Of a stretch of 64,000 nt of DNA, positions 1 through 8,841 are shown piece by piece. The position numbers and the translations under genes are program-made. Source of the stretch: Bacillota bacterium. GTDB lineage: Bacteria > Bacillota > UBA4882 > UBA8346. The notes beneath the pieces are model-generated. The model was given only the letters and a program-made list of their open reading frames with translations. It ran no database searches and was not told where the DNA came from. Where the stretch lies: assembly GCA_023426245.1 (NCBI GenBank), contig JAFABB010000011.1, forward strand, positions 62,001 through 126,000. Reading direction: 5' to 3'. How positions within the stretch are numbered: position 1 is the stretch's first letter; each line of letters starts with the position of its first letter.

Positions 1-1344
1 CCGGAAGAATGCAAACAAATTATGACCAATATCAATAATATTCAACAAATAATCCGGCAGGATGTCAATGAGGATAATTATATTGCCCTCAAAAAGGAAT
101 TAAGTTCCATCAACACATTAACCGATACGGTAAATACCAAATCAGTCGATATCAGCTATCAATCGATTACCAGGAATTCCAACTTCGCCTTTACTTCCAA
201 AATAATGACGGTGGTGATCACCGTATTATGCACTTTGATATCCATTTTATTGGGATTTCTTATGGCCTCCACGATATCCAAACCTTTGGTAAAAATTGAA
301 TCCGCGGTAAAATCCCTTGCCGAAGGAAACCTGAACCAAAAAATTACCACCTCGGGCTGCCCTGAAGTAACGGGAGTTGCCGATGGGTTCAATAACGCAA
401 TAGCCAGCCTTCAACGTTTGGTCACCCAAATTAACCAACAATCGGATATCTTATTTACGGCCAGTAAAGAGTTAAAAGCGGCGACTTCCGATACGGGCGA
501 ATCCATGAATCAAGTCGCCAATACCATGGCAGACTTGGCCAAAGCATCCGCGGACCAATCGACTCAGGTTAACAATGCCGTTGAAATTATTCATCTTTTG
601 TCGGACTTGGTAACCAAAGTGACCCAGGATACAGCCGATATAGCCAATACTTCTCAAAACGTTTCCAAATCAGCCGAGGCAGGACAGAAAGCATCATCCG
701 ATGTTTCCAATGAGATGAATGAATTATATCATTCGACTCTGCAAGTAGCCGAAGTCATTAAAAATTTAAGCGAAACTTCCGGAGAAATCAGTGAAATCAC
801 CAATATGATTCAAGGGATTGCCGAACAAACCAACTTACTGGCATTAAATGCCGCAATTGAAGCGGCCCGTGCCGGGGAACACGGGAAGGGTTTCGCAGTC
901 GTAGCCGCTGAAACCGGAAAGTTGGCCGATCAATCCATCCAATCGGCAACCTTGATCACGAATTTAATTGACAATATGAATACCCGGATCGAACAGGCCG
1001 TTGCAGTAATGGAGAAAAATACCGAACGGGCTGAAACCGGTAAAAATTTGGCGACACAAGCGAGAGGCACCTTTGAGGAAATATTCCAAACTCTAAATGC
1101 TACCTTAATACAAATCGGGCTTATCGCAAATTCCGCCCGGCGGATGTCGGAAAGTAATAATGACGTTACGGAAGCCATCGAAGCAATTGCCGCTATTAGT
1201 GAAGAAACCAGTGCCAGTACGGAGGAAGTCACTGCCACTGCCGAGGAACAAAATGCTGCAGTTCAGCAAGTCAACGCTTTAGCGGAAAACCTCTCCCAGA
1301 TAGCCGATAATCTAAATCAATCGGTGGCTTTCTTTAAACTATAA
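1..1344 (+). CDS. Methyl-accepting chemotaxis protein, N-terminus cut by window edge
   Basis: Chemotaxis receptor that signals to CheA/CheW from the inner membrane. The frame is open from base 1, so the true start and most of the ligand-binding domain lie outside the window. An in-frame ATG exists at 22 but has no convincing ribosome binding site. Numbering from that ATG, one membrane segment lies at about residues 61-84, a HAMP linker at 83-135, and the long coiled-coil signalling domain fills the rest. The conserved hairpin tip is clear around residues 262-305 (QTNLLALNAAIEAARAGE followed by GKGFAVVAAE). The following ETGKLADQS departs slightly from the usual EVRKLAEQS. Family is certain; the ligand is unknown because the sensor domain is missing. 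Confidence 0.93.
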   Translation, partial: PEECKQIMTNINNIQQIIRQDVNEDNYIALKKELSSINTLTDTVNTKSVDISYQSITRNSNFAFTSKIMTVVITVLCTLISILLGFLMASTISKPLVKIESAVKSLAEGNLNQKITTSGCPEVTGVADGFNNAIASLQRLVTQINQQSDILFTASKELKAATSDTGESMNQVANTMADLAKASADQSTQVNNAVEIIHLLSDLVTKVTQDTADIANTSQNVSKSAEAGQKASSDVSNEMNELYHSTLQVAEVIKNLSETSGEISEITNMIQGIAEQTNLLALNAAIEAARAGEHGKGFAVVAAETGKLADQSIQSATLITNLIDNMNTRIEQAVAVMEKNTERAETGKNLATQARGTFEEIFQTLNATLIQIGLIANSARRMSESNNDVTEAIEAIAAISEETSASTEEVTATAEEQNAAVQQVNALAENLSQIADNLNQSVAFFKL

Positions 1345-1743
1345 GAGAAAATCAAACAAAAATGATGCTAAACCCAGAGCAGAAATGATTTACCAACTTA
1401 TTATCGGTTAACCGATAACCATACTCTTTAAACTGCGCATTGAAATAGATACCCCTCTTTCGGGGATCCCTCAGCGGAGCATTCCTTTATTTAACCTGCC
1501 GCGATTTATCCATGCCCATTCAAATTACAAGTCCAATCAACCGCAATCCCTTCGGGGATTGTTTGCAACCTCTTCCACTCATATTTGGACCTGTCCCTTG
1601 CCCTCTAAGCTTAAGCCCGGGTTGCATGAAGTCCGGGTGAGCGTTGAAGTTCCGCTTAGTAAACATCGCTATGTTGAATTGAAACAGTTTGAAGTCTTCG
1701 ATGGAAAGGAAGACTTATAATAAAAAGATCTTCTGGATAATTG
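1345..1743. other. Intergenic stretch after the chemotaxis receptor
   Basis: About 400 bases without a credible gene. It holds a perfect 18-bp palindrome (1401-1418), a 7-bp stem with a UUCG loop (1544-1561) and an 8-bp perfect inverted repeat AAGTCTTC/GAAGACTT (1692-1716). It ends at a strong terminator-like hairpin (1744-1777). This could be a long 3' UTR, a small RNA, or remnant DNA; no known riboswitch was recognised. Confidence 0.4.
1401..1418. promoter_or_regulatory. Perfect 18-bp palindrome, possible operator
   Basis: TTATCGGTTAACCGATAA is its own reverse complement. It lies 57 bases after the chemotaxis gene and 470 bases before the LysM gene. Perfect dyads of this size are often operators for dimeric regulators, but no regulator gene lies beside it, so the role is inference only. 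Confidence 0.35.
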
Positions 1744-1777
1744 ATCAAAAAAGCCTGCTCATGCGGGATTTTTTGAT
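1744..1777. terminator. Bidirectional intrinsic terminator-like hairpin
   Basis: A 15-base arm (ATCAAAAAAGCCTGC) pairs with GCGGGATTTTTTGAT across a TCAT loop, with one mismatch and one G-U pair. The A6 and T6 tracts lie inside the stem, so it can act in both directions. It ends whatever is transcribed after the chemotaxis gene. Confidence 0.65.
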
Positions 1778-1888
1778 GTCCACCCCAAAGGATGATCCAT
1801 CTTGGTCAGAAATTCCACATTCGGGAAGGAATTACTTACCTGAAAGTAGAATTAACAAATTTGAAATATATGAGGAGAAAATGACAAT

Positions 1889-2800
1889 ATGCGCTATTAT
1901 TTTAAATTTGGAATCATTTTTCTATTCATTTTGTTGGCAGCCCGCGCTCAGGCTCCGATTTACGCGGCCGATCCACTGCAAATGGGTTCCAAAGGCGAAC
2001 AGGTCCGGGAAATTCAAAACTATTTATATCAATTAAAATATTTGCGAACTTCCCCTACCGGATATTATGGCGCTTCGACCAAGGAAGCGGTTCAATCCTT
2101 CCAATTGGAAAACCATCTCAAACCCGATGGCATTGTCGATCAATACACCCTGGAAGTTTTGGAGGCGAGTTTTAATGATCGCAATCAAGCCATTCAATAT
2201 ACCGTAGTGGAGGGTGACACTTTACAGTCAATTGCCGTTAAATTCAATTCCTCCGTTGCCGAAATTCTGGTGAAAAATAAATTGCACGACAATCAACTTT
2301 CGGAAGGGCAAACCCTTTTAATCCCAATCGGACGCTACCGACAGATAGCCTCCCGTGGCGGCAACCGCGGAATTCAAGAGGTCCCCTGGTCACTTGTGAA
2401 TCAATTATGGAACCAGGGAGAAGTCGTAAAAGTCACTGATGTTTCTTCCGGGAAATCTTTTGAAGTTAAACGCTACGGTGGTGTTTACCACGCGGATGTC
2501 GAACCCTTGACCAAACAAGATACCGAGAGAATGCTGGATATTTATGGTGGGCACTGGAGCTGGAACCGCAGAGCCGTGATCATTGAGTGCCATCGTTTAT
2601 TTATTTCCGCTTCCATGAATGGAATGCCTCACGGCGGCAAAACGATCCGCGGCAATGGTTTCCGAGGTCAGTTTTGCATTCATTTTTTAGGCAGCCGGGT
2701 TCACCGCAGCGGCGCGGTTGACTCCCAACACCAAACAATGGTTCTGGAAGCTTTTAACGCTGATGTTCCTGATGAAGAGCTGAATAATGAAGAAAACTAG
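1889..2800 (+). CDS. Secreted peptidoglycan-binding protein with LysM domain
   Basis: Predicted exported cell-wall-binding protein of 303 residues. A signal peptide covers about residues 1-26 (cut after IYA). A PG_binding_1 helical domain follows at about 28-95, a LysM domain at 104-146 (YTVVEGDTLQSIA to LLIPI), and then a C-terminal domain of about 130 residues. That last domain carries conserved-looking stretches (HADVEPLT, YGGHWSWNRRAVI, GMPHGGKT, FCIHFLGSRVH) that I know only from similar LysM or PG-binding proteins of Bacillota; its activity is unknown. AGGAG at 1873-1877 lies 11 bases before this ATG. An ATG at 1881 opens a different frame without a signal peptide and was rejected. It stands alone, after a terminator. 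Confidence 0.85.
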   Translation: MRYYFKFGIIFLFILLAARAQAPIYAADPLQMGSKGEQVREIQNYLYQLKYLRTSPTGYYGASTKEAVQSFQLENHLKPDGIVDQYTLEVLEASFNDRNQAIQYTVVEGDTLQSIAVKFNSSVAEILVKNKLHDNQLSEGQTLLIPIGRYRQIASRGGNRGIQEVPWSLVNQLWNQGEVVKVTDVSSGKSFEVKRYGGVYHADVEPLTKQDTERMLDIYGGHWSWNRRAVIIECHRLFISASMNGMPHGGKTIRGNGFRGQFCIHFLGSRVHRSGAVDSQHQTMVLEAFNADVPDEELNNEEN

Positions 2801-2851
2801 TAGAGCGCATCGTAAATAAATGGTAATCAGAAATGGGGAAGATACGCTCTA
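2801..2851 (+). other. Imperfect hairpin after the LysM gene
   Basis: TAGAGCG (2801-2807) pairs with CGCTCTA (2845-2851), with ATC/GAT pairing inside after one mismatch. It starts directly after the stop codon but lacks a T-tract, so it may be a weak terminator or an RNA-stabilising structure. Just downstream, AGAGAACGTT occurs twice about 34 bases apart. Confidence 0.3.
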
Positions 2852-2980
2852 CTTAAGAGAACGTTCCCAATCATTGCGTAGTTATTTAGAGAACGTTTTA
2901 CTAGTTTCTTTTCCCGTGCTTCGAAACCCCAAATCAATTGCTTCTGTGTTTATGCATAGTAATCTCTAAAAAAAAATTAT

Positions 2981-3015
2981 AAGGGCATCCGGCTATACTT
3001 TAGCTTGATGCCCTT
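2981..3015 (-). terminator. Terminator of the xanthine dehydrogenase gene (bidirectional)
   Basis: AAGGGCATC (2981-2989) pairs with GATGCCCTT (3007-3015). On the minus strand the stem is followed by a long T-tract, complementary to the A-run at 2968-2976, which is the classic intrinsic terminator layout. It sits 35 bases after the minus-strand stop. A weaker T-rich stretch on the plus side lets it serve the LysM gene too. Confidence 0.85.
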
Positions 3016-3049
3016 TCTATTTCCATCTATTTTACATGTTGATTCAAAT

Positions 3050-5608
3050 TTATCTTTTATAGTAGGTTTCTTTCAATGGCAACGAAGTTCGGAATTTTCC
3101 GTCCAAACGGTAATATGCGTGAGAACAGGCCGGGGCGGTCGGAATCAGGCATAACTCGCCCACTCCTTTGGCGCCGAACGCATAGGGCAGTTTTTCACCT
3201 TTGGATTGCACCAGCTTCACTTCAACCGTCGGCGTTTCAGGAGCCCGCATTAAGCCGAGGGTACCGAATTTAACTTGGGGATAACCGTCTTTCACCGGAA
3301 AATCCTCGGTTAAGGCATACCCTAAACCCATCACGATTCCACCCTCGATTTGACCTTCTACGGATTGGATGTTGACCGGTGTGCCCACATCATAAGCAGC
3401 CACAACCTTCTCCACTTTACCATGGTCATCCAAAACAACAACCTGGGCCGCATAACTGTAACTAATATGACTGACCGGGTAATCTTTCGGCGAACCCATC
3501 GGATCCGTGACGGCTGAAAATTCGCCATGGAACTCTTTTCCTTCTAAATCAGCAAGCGTTTTCCCCGCTTTTAACTCTTTCCCTAGTCCTTCAGCAGCCC
3601 GTCTGGTTGCTTCTCCGGTTAACACGGTCTGCCTCGAAGCGGTACTGGTTCCGGCGTTCGGCGTTCGTATGGTATCCGGACGTTCGTGATAAGTGAGGGC
3701 CGGATCTAGCCCTGTTTCGTTACATACCATCTGCGTGCACATGGTGGCGATTCCTTGACCCATGCAAGCTGCGGATGTCCTGATATGGACGATTCCCTTT
3801 TCCACGGAAAGAATGCAACGCCCGATATCCTTTAATCCCACCCCTGTCCCGCTGTTTTTAAAGGCGCAGGCAATACCGGCATAGGGATGATTTTCATAAA
3901 TTTCTTTCACCGCTTCCAAACATTCCACCATGGCACAGTTGGGGTCGACTATCTGGCCATTGGGCAGTATTTGTCCGGGGCGAATCGCATTACGGTAACG
4001 GATCTCCCAGGGAGAAATTCCAACCATTTCCGCCAGGAGATTAATATTATTCTCCGTTGCAAAACAGCTCTGGGTGACGCCGAAACCGCGATAGGCGCCG
4101 CCGACCACGTTATTGGTGTATACCGAGAGGCCCAGGATGTCGATATTCTGATAATTGTAAGGACCAGCTGCGTGAGTACAAGCTCTTTGTAAAACCGGAC
4201 CCCCTAAAGAAGCATAAGCACCGCTATCGGCGATGAGAACGGCTCTCATCCCGGTAAGAATGCCGTTTTCATCACAAGCGTGAGTGAACTCCATTTCCAT
4301 GGCATGACGTTTGGTATGATAATTAAGGCTTTCCTGCCGTGAAAACTTCACCTTCACCGCACTTTTAGTATACCAGGCCATCAACGCCGCATGATGCTGG
4401 ACGCTCATGTCCTCTTTTCCCCCGAAACCGCCGCCTACCAATTTCGATTGACAATGCACCTTTTCTTCCGGGATGCCCAGCATGTGAGAAATTTCATGTC
4501 TTTCATCATAAACCGATTGCGAACCCGTATAAAGGAGTAATCCATCGTCGCCATCCGGGATGGCGATAGCGCACTCCGGCTCCATAAAGGCATGATCGGT
4601 GAAAGGAGTTTTATATTTGCGGGTTACAACATACTTTGATTTCTTAAGGGCTTCATCGACATTGCCCCGCCTCAGCACTTCTTTGCGAAGGATATTGCCT
4701 TGTTCGTGAATTAGAGGCGCATCCCCTTTGAGGGCATCGGTAGGTGAAGTTACCGGAGTCAGCTCTGTGTAATCAACTTCGATCAGGGATAAAACTTCAT
4801 CCAAGGTTTCTTTATGATAAGTGGCCACCAACGCCAAGGCATCCCCAATATAACGGGTTGTTCCGCCTTCGGCAATCATTACATCCCAATCCATCACCAA
4901 ATGCCCGATTTTCTTATGGGGCACATCCTTTTCGGTAAGGATGCGGACACAATCCGGATGGGCCAATGCTTTGCTGATGTCGATCCTATTGACGATAGCC
5001 CGCGGATATTGGGAACGTAACGCTTTAGCATAAATCATCCCCGGAACCACAATATCGTCTACAAACTCACCCGTCCCTAAAATCTTTTCCTCAGCATCCA
5101 CCCTTTTGAACCGCTTATTAAGGGATGTACTGGTTTCCCGCGGCGGAATCGGCAGATTCGTACGAAATAAATCGGCTGCATTTAAGATGGCTTCTTCGAT
5201 CTTAACATAACCGGTACAGCGGCAGAGATTGCCCTTGATAGCCTCTTTGACCTGGACACGGGTAGGAGTCAAGTTATTATCCAGCAAACTCTTGGCTGAT
5301 ATCACCATCCCCGGGATGCAATACCCGCACTGAACCGCACCTGCCTCTGCAAAGCAGTGCACGTAGACTTCTTTTTCCCGTTCCGACAGTCCTTCAACCG
5401 TGACTACGGACTTGCCTTCCAGAGAAGAGATTTTGGGAATGCAGGCTTTCACTTTTTTGCCGTCGATTAATACAGTGCAAGTACCACAGGCGCCCTCGCT
5501 GCAACCATCCTTCACGGAGGTTAGGCGCAGGTCATCCCTTAAAAACGCCAATAACTTCTTGTCTTGTTCCGTCGTGACCCGCTCACCGTTGACTGTAAAT
5601 GTAAACAT
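3050..5608 (-). CDS. Single-chain xanthine dehydrogenase / selenium-dependent molybdenum hydroxylase type
   Basis: Molybdenum hydroxylase that would oxidise a purine or related heterocycle or aldehyde in the cytoplasm. The 852-residue chain fuses a [2Fe-2S] part to a molybdopterin part. In numbering from the upstream ATG at 5623, the plant-type cluster ligands are C41, C46, C49 and C61, and the second cluster uses C99, C102, C134 and C136 (QCGYC and NLCRC). The rest is the large molybdopterin subunit with GGGFGGKED and the C-terminal FGAKGVGE motif. There is no FAD domain, as in Desulfovibrio aldehyde oxidoreductase and the family annotated as selenium-dependent xanthine dehydrogenase. The upstream ATG at 5623 is unlikely because its own first codons form the AAGGAG ribosome binding site of the ATG at 5608. 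None of the known maturation genes are in the window. Confidence 0.88.
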   Translation of the reverse strand: MFTFTVNGERVTTEQDKKLLAFLRDDLRLTSVKDGCSEGACGTCTVLIDGKKVKACIPKISSLEGKSVVTVEGLSEREKEVYVHCFAEAGAVQCGYCIPGMVISAKSLLDNNLTPTRVQVKEAIKGNLCRCTGYVKIEEAILNAADLFRTNLPIPPRETSTSLNKRFKRVDAEEKILGTGEFVDDIVVPGMIYAKALRSQYPRAIVNRIDISKALAHPDCVRILTEKDVPHKKIGHLVMDWDVMIAEGGTTRYIGDALALVATYHKETLDEVLSLIEVDYTELTPVTSPTDALKGDAPLIHEQGNILRKEVLRRGNVDEALKKSKYVVTRKYKTPFTDHAFMEPECAIAIPDGDDGLLLYTGSQSVYDERHEISHMLGIPEEKVHCQSKLVGGGFGGKEDMSVQHHAALMAWYTKSAVKVKFSRQESLNYHTKRHAMEMEFTHACDENGILTGMRAVLIADSGAYASLGGPVLQRACTHAAGPYNYQNIDILGLSVYTNNVVGGAYRGFGVTQSCFATENNINLLAEMVGISPWEIRYRNAIRPGQILPNGQIVDPNCAMVECLEAVKEIYENHPYAGIACAFKNSGTGVGLKDIGRCILSVEKGIVHIRTSAACMGQGIATMCTQMVCNETGLDPALTYHERPDTIRTPNAGTSTASRQTVLTGEATRRAAEGLGKELKAGKTLADLEGKEFHGEFSAVTDPMGSPKDYPVSHISYSYAAQVVVLDDHGKVEKVVAAYDVGTPVNIQSVEGQIEGGIVMGLGYALTEDFPVKDGYPQVKFGTLGLMRAPETPTVEVKLVQSKGEKLPYAFGAKGVGELCLIPTAPACSHAYYRLDGKFRTSLPLKETYYKR

Positions 5609-5691
5609 ACTAATCTCCTTCATCCATCCTATCTATCATACTATACAAAGAAAAGCGAATCTACCTGATTTCAGTTCCCAGAATAAAAGGT

Positions 5692-7440
5692 CTATTTGAA
5701 CTGCATTTTATATAAGCCGGCATAAATTCCGTTTTGGGCCAGCAGACTTTCATGGTCACCCTCTTCGGCTATGCCTTCGGCAGTTAAAACCAAAATTCTG
5801 CGGGCTTTACGGATAGTCGAAAGGCGATGGGCGATTACAAAGGTGGTTCTCCCCCGGGCCAGCGTCTCCAGAGAGTCCTGCACCACTTTTTCGCTTTCAT
5901 TATCCAGCGCTGAGGTGGCCTCATCAAAAATGAGCACCGGCGGATTTTTCAAAAACACCCGGGCAATGGATAAGCGTTGCTTTTGACCGCCGGAAAGCTT
6001 GACCCCCCGTTGGCCGATATCGGTATCATAACCATCCGGCAATTCCATTATGAAATCATGGGCATTGGCATTCTTCGCCGCAGCAATGATTTCTTCTTCC
6101 GAAGCGTCCGGTTTGCCGTAGCGGATATTATCCATGACCGAGCCGGCAAAAAGGTATACTTCCTGCTGGACAATGCCGATATTACGGCGTAGCGAACGAA
6201 GCTTGATATTGCGGATATCCCGGCCGTCCAGGATGATACGGCCCGATGAAACCTCATAAAAACGGGGTATCAGACTGCACAAAGTGGTCTTGCCGACTCC
6301 TGACGGACCGACCAAAGCAATGTACTCGCCAGATTTAACGGTCAGATTGATATGAGAGAGAACTTCGGTGATATTTTCCCGGTAACGGAAAGAAACATTT
6401 TGGAATTCAATATCTCCCCCAACATTTTTTAAAGTAACGGCATTCTTGGCATCGGCAATATCGGGGGCGATGGAAAGCACTTCATAGAAACGGTCAAACC
6501 CGGAGATTCCATTTTGAAACTGCTCGCCAAAATTAATCAACTTCTTGATGGGTTCCAAGAATACATTGATGTACAATAGGAAAGTTAGCAAATCAATGGC
6601 CCGGATCTGTCCACGGCCAATTAAAAAAGAGGCTGCCACCACCAAAACGACATAAATTAAAGAGCTGAAAGCATTAATGCCGCTGTTATAGCGTCCCATA
6701 TATTTGTAACTGTTTTTCTTGGTTTCCACGAACCGCTGGTTGCTTTCGCGAAATTTCTGCAGTTCCAAATCTTCATTGGCAAAAGATTTAACCACCCGGA
6801 CTCCGGAAATGCTCTCTTCCGTTCCGGCGTTAATCTCCGCGATCTTTTCACGGTTTTTCCGAAAAGCATGCCTCATCTGCCGGTTATAATAGTAGGCGAA
6901 CAAACCCATCGGGGGAATGAAGATAAAGACTACCAGTGTCAGTAAGAAATTAATCTGGCATAATATGCAAAAAGCTCCGATTAACTTGGTCAAGGATATC
7001 AAAACATCTTCCGGTCCATGATGGTAAAGTTCGGTGATGTCGAAAAGGTCGTTGGTAATTCTCGACATAATCTGGCCGGTTTTCTGGTTGTCGTAATAAT
7101 TGAAGGACAGCTTCTGAAGATGGTTAAAAATCTCGTTCCGCAGGTCATACTCCATCCGGGCTCCCATAATATGCCCGCAGGTAGTGATATAGTAGTTACA
7201 GAAAAACTCCACCACAACCATACCCAGCATAAGTAAGGCCAATTGCCAGATAATCGGCACAGGCGCAGTATTCAGGGTGGAAACGGCTCCGTCCTTCAAG
7301 AGGATATTGGCAATATAGCGGATGATCAACGGAAAAGCCAAGCTAATCCCGGCCGCAATAAAAGCGCACCCCAGGTCCGCCAGAAAGGTTCCCAGATAGG
7401 GGTGGTAATAGGAGATAAATTTTTTAAATTTGGATTCCAT
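5692..7440 (-). CDS. ABC exporter, fused permease and ATPase (MsbA/LmrA type)
   Basis: Half-transporter of 582 residues that works as a dimer in the inner membrane to expel lipids, drugs or peptides; the substrate cannot be told. Six membrane helices occupy about residues 10-315, with the usual FNYYDNQKTGQIMSRITND coupling region. The ATPase domain follows from about 345: Walker A GPSGVGKTT, Q-loop IVQQEVYLF, signature LSGGQKQR, Walker B PVLIFDEATSALD and the IAHRLST switch His. Every catalytic motif is intact. The start has GGGAG nine bases upstream. It lies just upstream of the xanthine dehydrogenase gene on the same strand with an 83-base gap, so co-transcription is possible but the functions look unrelated. 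Confidence 0.92.
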   Translation of the reverse strand: MESKFKKFISYYHPYLGTFLADLGCAFIAAGISLAFPLIIRYIANILLKDGAVSTLNTAPVPIIWQLALLMLGMVVVEFFCNYYITTCGHIMGARMEYDLRNEIFNHLQKLSFNYYDNQKTGQIMSRITNDLFDITELYHHGPEDVLISLTKLIGAFCILCQINFLLTLVVFIFIPPMGLFAYYYNRQMRHAFRKNREKIAEINAGTEESISGVRVVKSFANEDLELQKFRESNQRFVETKKNSYKYMGRYNSGINAFSSLIYVVLVVAASFLIGRGQIRAIDLLTFLLYINVFLEPIKKLINFGEQFQNGISGFDRFYEVLSIAPDIADAKNAVTLKNVGGDIEFQNVSFRYRENITEVLSHINLTVKSGEYIALVGPSGVGKTTLCSLIPRFYEVSSGRIILDGRDIRNIKLRSLRRNIGIVQQEVYLFAGSVMDNIRYGKPDASEEEIIAAAKNANAHDFIMELPDGYDTDIGQRGVKLSGGQKQRLSIARVFLKNPPVLIFDEATSALDNESEKVVQDSLETLARGRTTFVIAHRLSTIRKARRILVLTAEGIAEEGDHESLLAQNGIYAGLYKMQFK

Positions 7441-7539
7441 GAAAAGATACTCCCGTGTAATTCTTCATTGGATATGAATAGATTACCACGGAAATAATTT
7501 CAAGGCAAGTGCGGGAACGCGGAAAACATCACAGGATGT

Positions 7540-8763
7540 TTATTTTGTATTGGATGGCACATCAACCCTGAACACCGCCCGTTTGCCATCCCGGTTTGAG
7601 GTAAAATAAACACTGCCGTCCCCATGGTCCAGTATGGGATGGGGATGACTGTCCTGACAGTCCCAGAAAGAACGGTGTTCGCAGAGAGGAAACCATCGAA
7701 TATTACGTCGTTCCCAATCCACGATCTGCAGGCTGATCCATTCGCCCCCCCAGTTTTCATTCACCGACGCACCGTCCGGATGAAAATAACCATCCGATAC
7801 CAGCCAATCATTATGGCGGTTTCCGGCGGTAAAATGGCCGTAGCGTTCATAGCTCTGCGGCAGCCTGATTTCTATATTGTCATTACCCGCCGGACTTACT
7901 CTCCCCACATAGGCGTCACCGTTTTGAAACTTGCCGTGATAAATAATATATTCTCCATCGGCCTGCCACATCTCATGGCAAGTCCAGTCCGCCCGGGTCC
8001 GTTCCCCGCCCTCGGTCCGCAAGCGGACATGCTGATGCCCGTTCCACAGCCAGAGCCGCCGGATACCGCAATCAGCAGCCCATTCATGATTGTAAAGAAT
8101 TTGCCGGGAATCCACCGGGCTAAATTGGACGTGGGTGATCCAAGCCTGAGGAACTTTTTCAGCCAAAACCTCCGCGCCGCTTTCGGTATCAAAGACTCTC
8201 AAATAGGAACTGAGATTTTCTTTACGAACCCGTTCATCAATGTCATAATCGGGTTTACCGGTAATAACCTCATTCTTTTTACCGCCATCACCCAAACGGT
8301 AACCCGGACTGTCATTGGTAAAGTTGTCGCCCTCCAAGGCGCGGGCATCGGTCGTCGGTACGCAAATCAACCGGCCGTCGGCGCTGACATGGGTGAAGGC
8401 CGTTACTTGCCGGGCGGGGATTTGGTTGATCACCTTGAGCGTGCCGTTTAAATCAACCGAACAAAGATCCCGGCCTTGAATAAAATATACCCTGGCATTT
8501 TGGGCATCAACGCTGATGCTTGCCAGGCCAAGACCGCGATATGGATTGCCGTTAAAATAGACATAGGATTTTAAAAAGCCTTCCCGGTTTTGGCTGAGCT
8601 GTTTTTCTTCTCCGGTCCTTAGATCCCGGCAAAAAACATTGGGATGGCCCGTCCGGTCACTGATAAACCACAAAATTTTGTCATCAGCCGAAAGGCTGGA
8701 GGAGGTAAAATAAAGCAACTGCTCGTTGGCAGCTATGTTTACAGTCATCCGTACCGGAACCAT
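7540..8763 (-). CDS. Oligogalacturonate lyase-like beta-propeller protein
   Basis: A 407-residue cytoplasmic protein with TolB/WD40-like blades, resembling the oligogalacturonate lyase family (Pectate_lyase22). Those enzymes split short unsaturated galacturonides released from pectin. Visible signs are repeated propeller strands (DDKILWFISDRTGHPNVF, GEYIIYHG, GSVYFTSNRDGKRAVFRV), the ILYNHEWAADCGIRRLWLW stretch, CHEMW, and DSHPHPILDHGDG near the C-terminus, all matching positions where the family keeps metal-binding His residues. No signal peptide is seen, in line with a cytoplasmic enzyme. GGGAGT lies about eight bases before the ATG. It follows the MerR-type gene by 78 bases on the same strand and may share its promoter. 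It could also be a relative acting on another uronide. Confidence 0.75.
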   Translation of the reverse strand: MVPVRMTVNIAANEQLLYFTSSSLSADDKILWFISDRTGHPNVFCRDLRTGEEKQLSQNREGFLKSYVYFNGNPYRGLGLASISVDAQNARVYFIQGRDLCSVDLNGTLKVINQIPARQVTAFTHVSADGRLICVPTTDARALEGDNFTNDSPGYRLGDGGKKNEVITGKPDYDIDERVRKENLSSYLRVFDTESGAEVLAEKVPQAWITHVQFSPVDSRQILYNHEWAADCGIRRLWLWNGHQHVRLRTEGGERTRADWTCHEMWQADGEYIIYHGKFQNGDAYVGRVSPAGNDNIEIRLPQSYERYGHFTAGNRHNDWLVSDGYFHPDGASVNENWGGEWISLQIVDWERRNIRWFPLCEHRSFWDCQDSHPHPILDHGDGSVYFTSNRDGKRAVFRVDVPSNTK

Positions 8764-8841
8764 CCGATCACACTCCCTGAATCACTCTTTGATAGTCAAT
8801 CGTCAATATCATCTTCCCGACTCCATTGTAAAGGAGTCAGC

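Noticed and set aside
1345..1888. c-di-AMP (ydaO) riboswitch before the wall-binding LysM gene
   Set aside because: Expected for some wall-hydrolase genes, but none of the conserved ydaO segments could be found.
1689..2036. Open frame overlapping the start of the LysM gene
   Set aside because: It runs through a strong terminator hairpin, has no recognisable sequence, and the alternative frame gives a signal peptide plus known domains.
7624..8451. 275-codon plus-strand frame
   Set aside because: It lies wholly opposite the oligogalacturonate-lyase-like gene, has no ribosome binding site and no family-like sequence.
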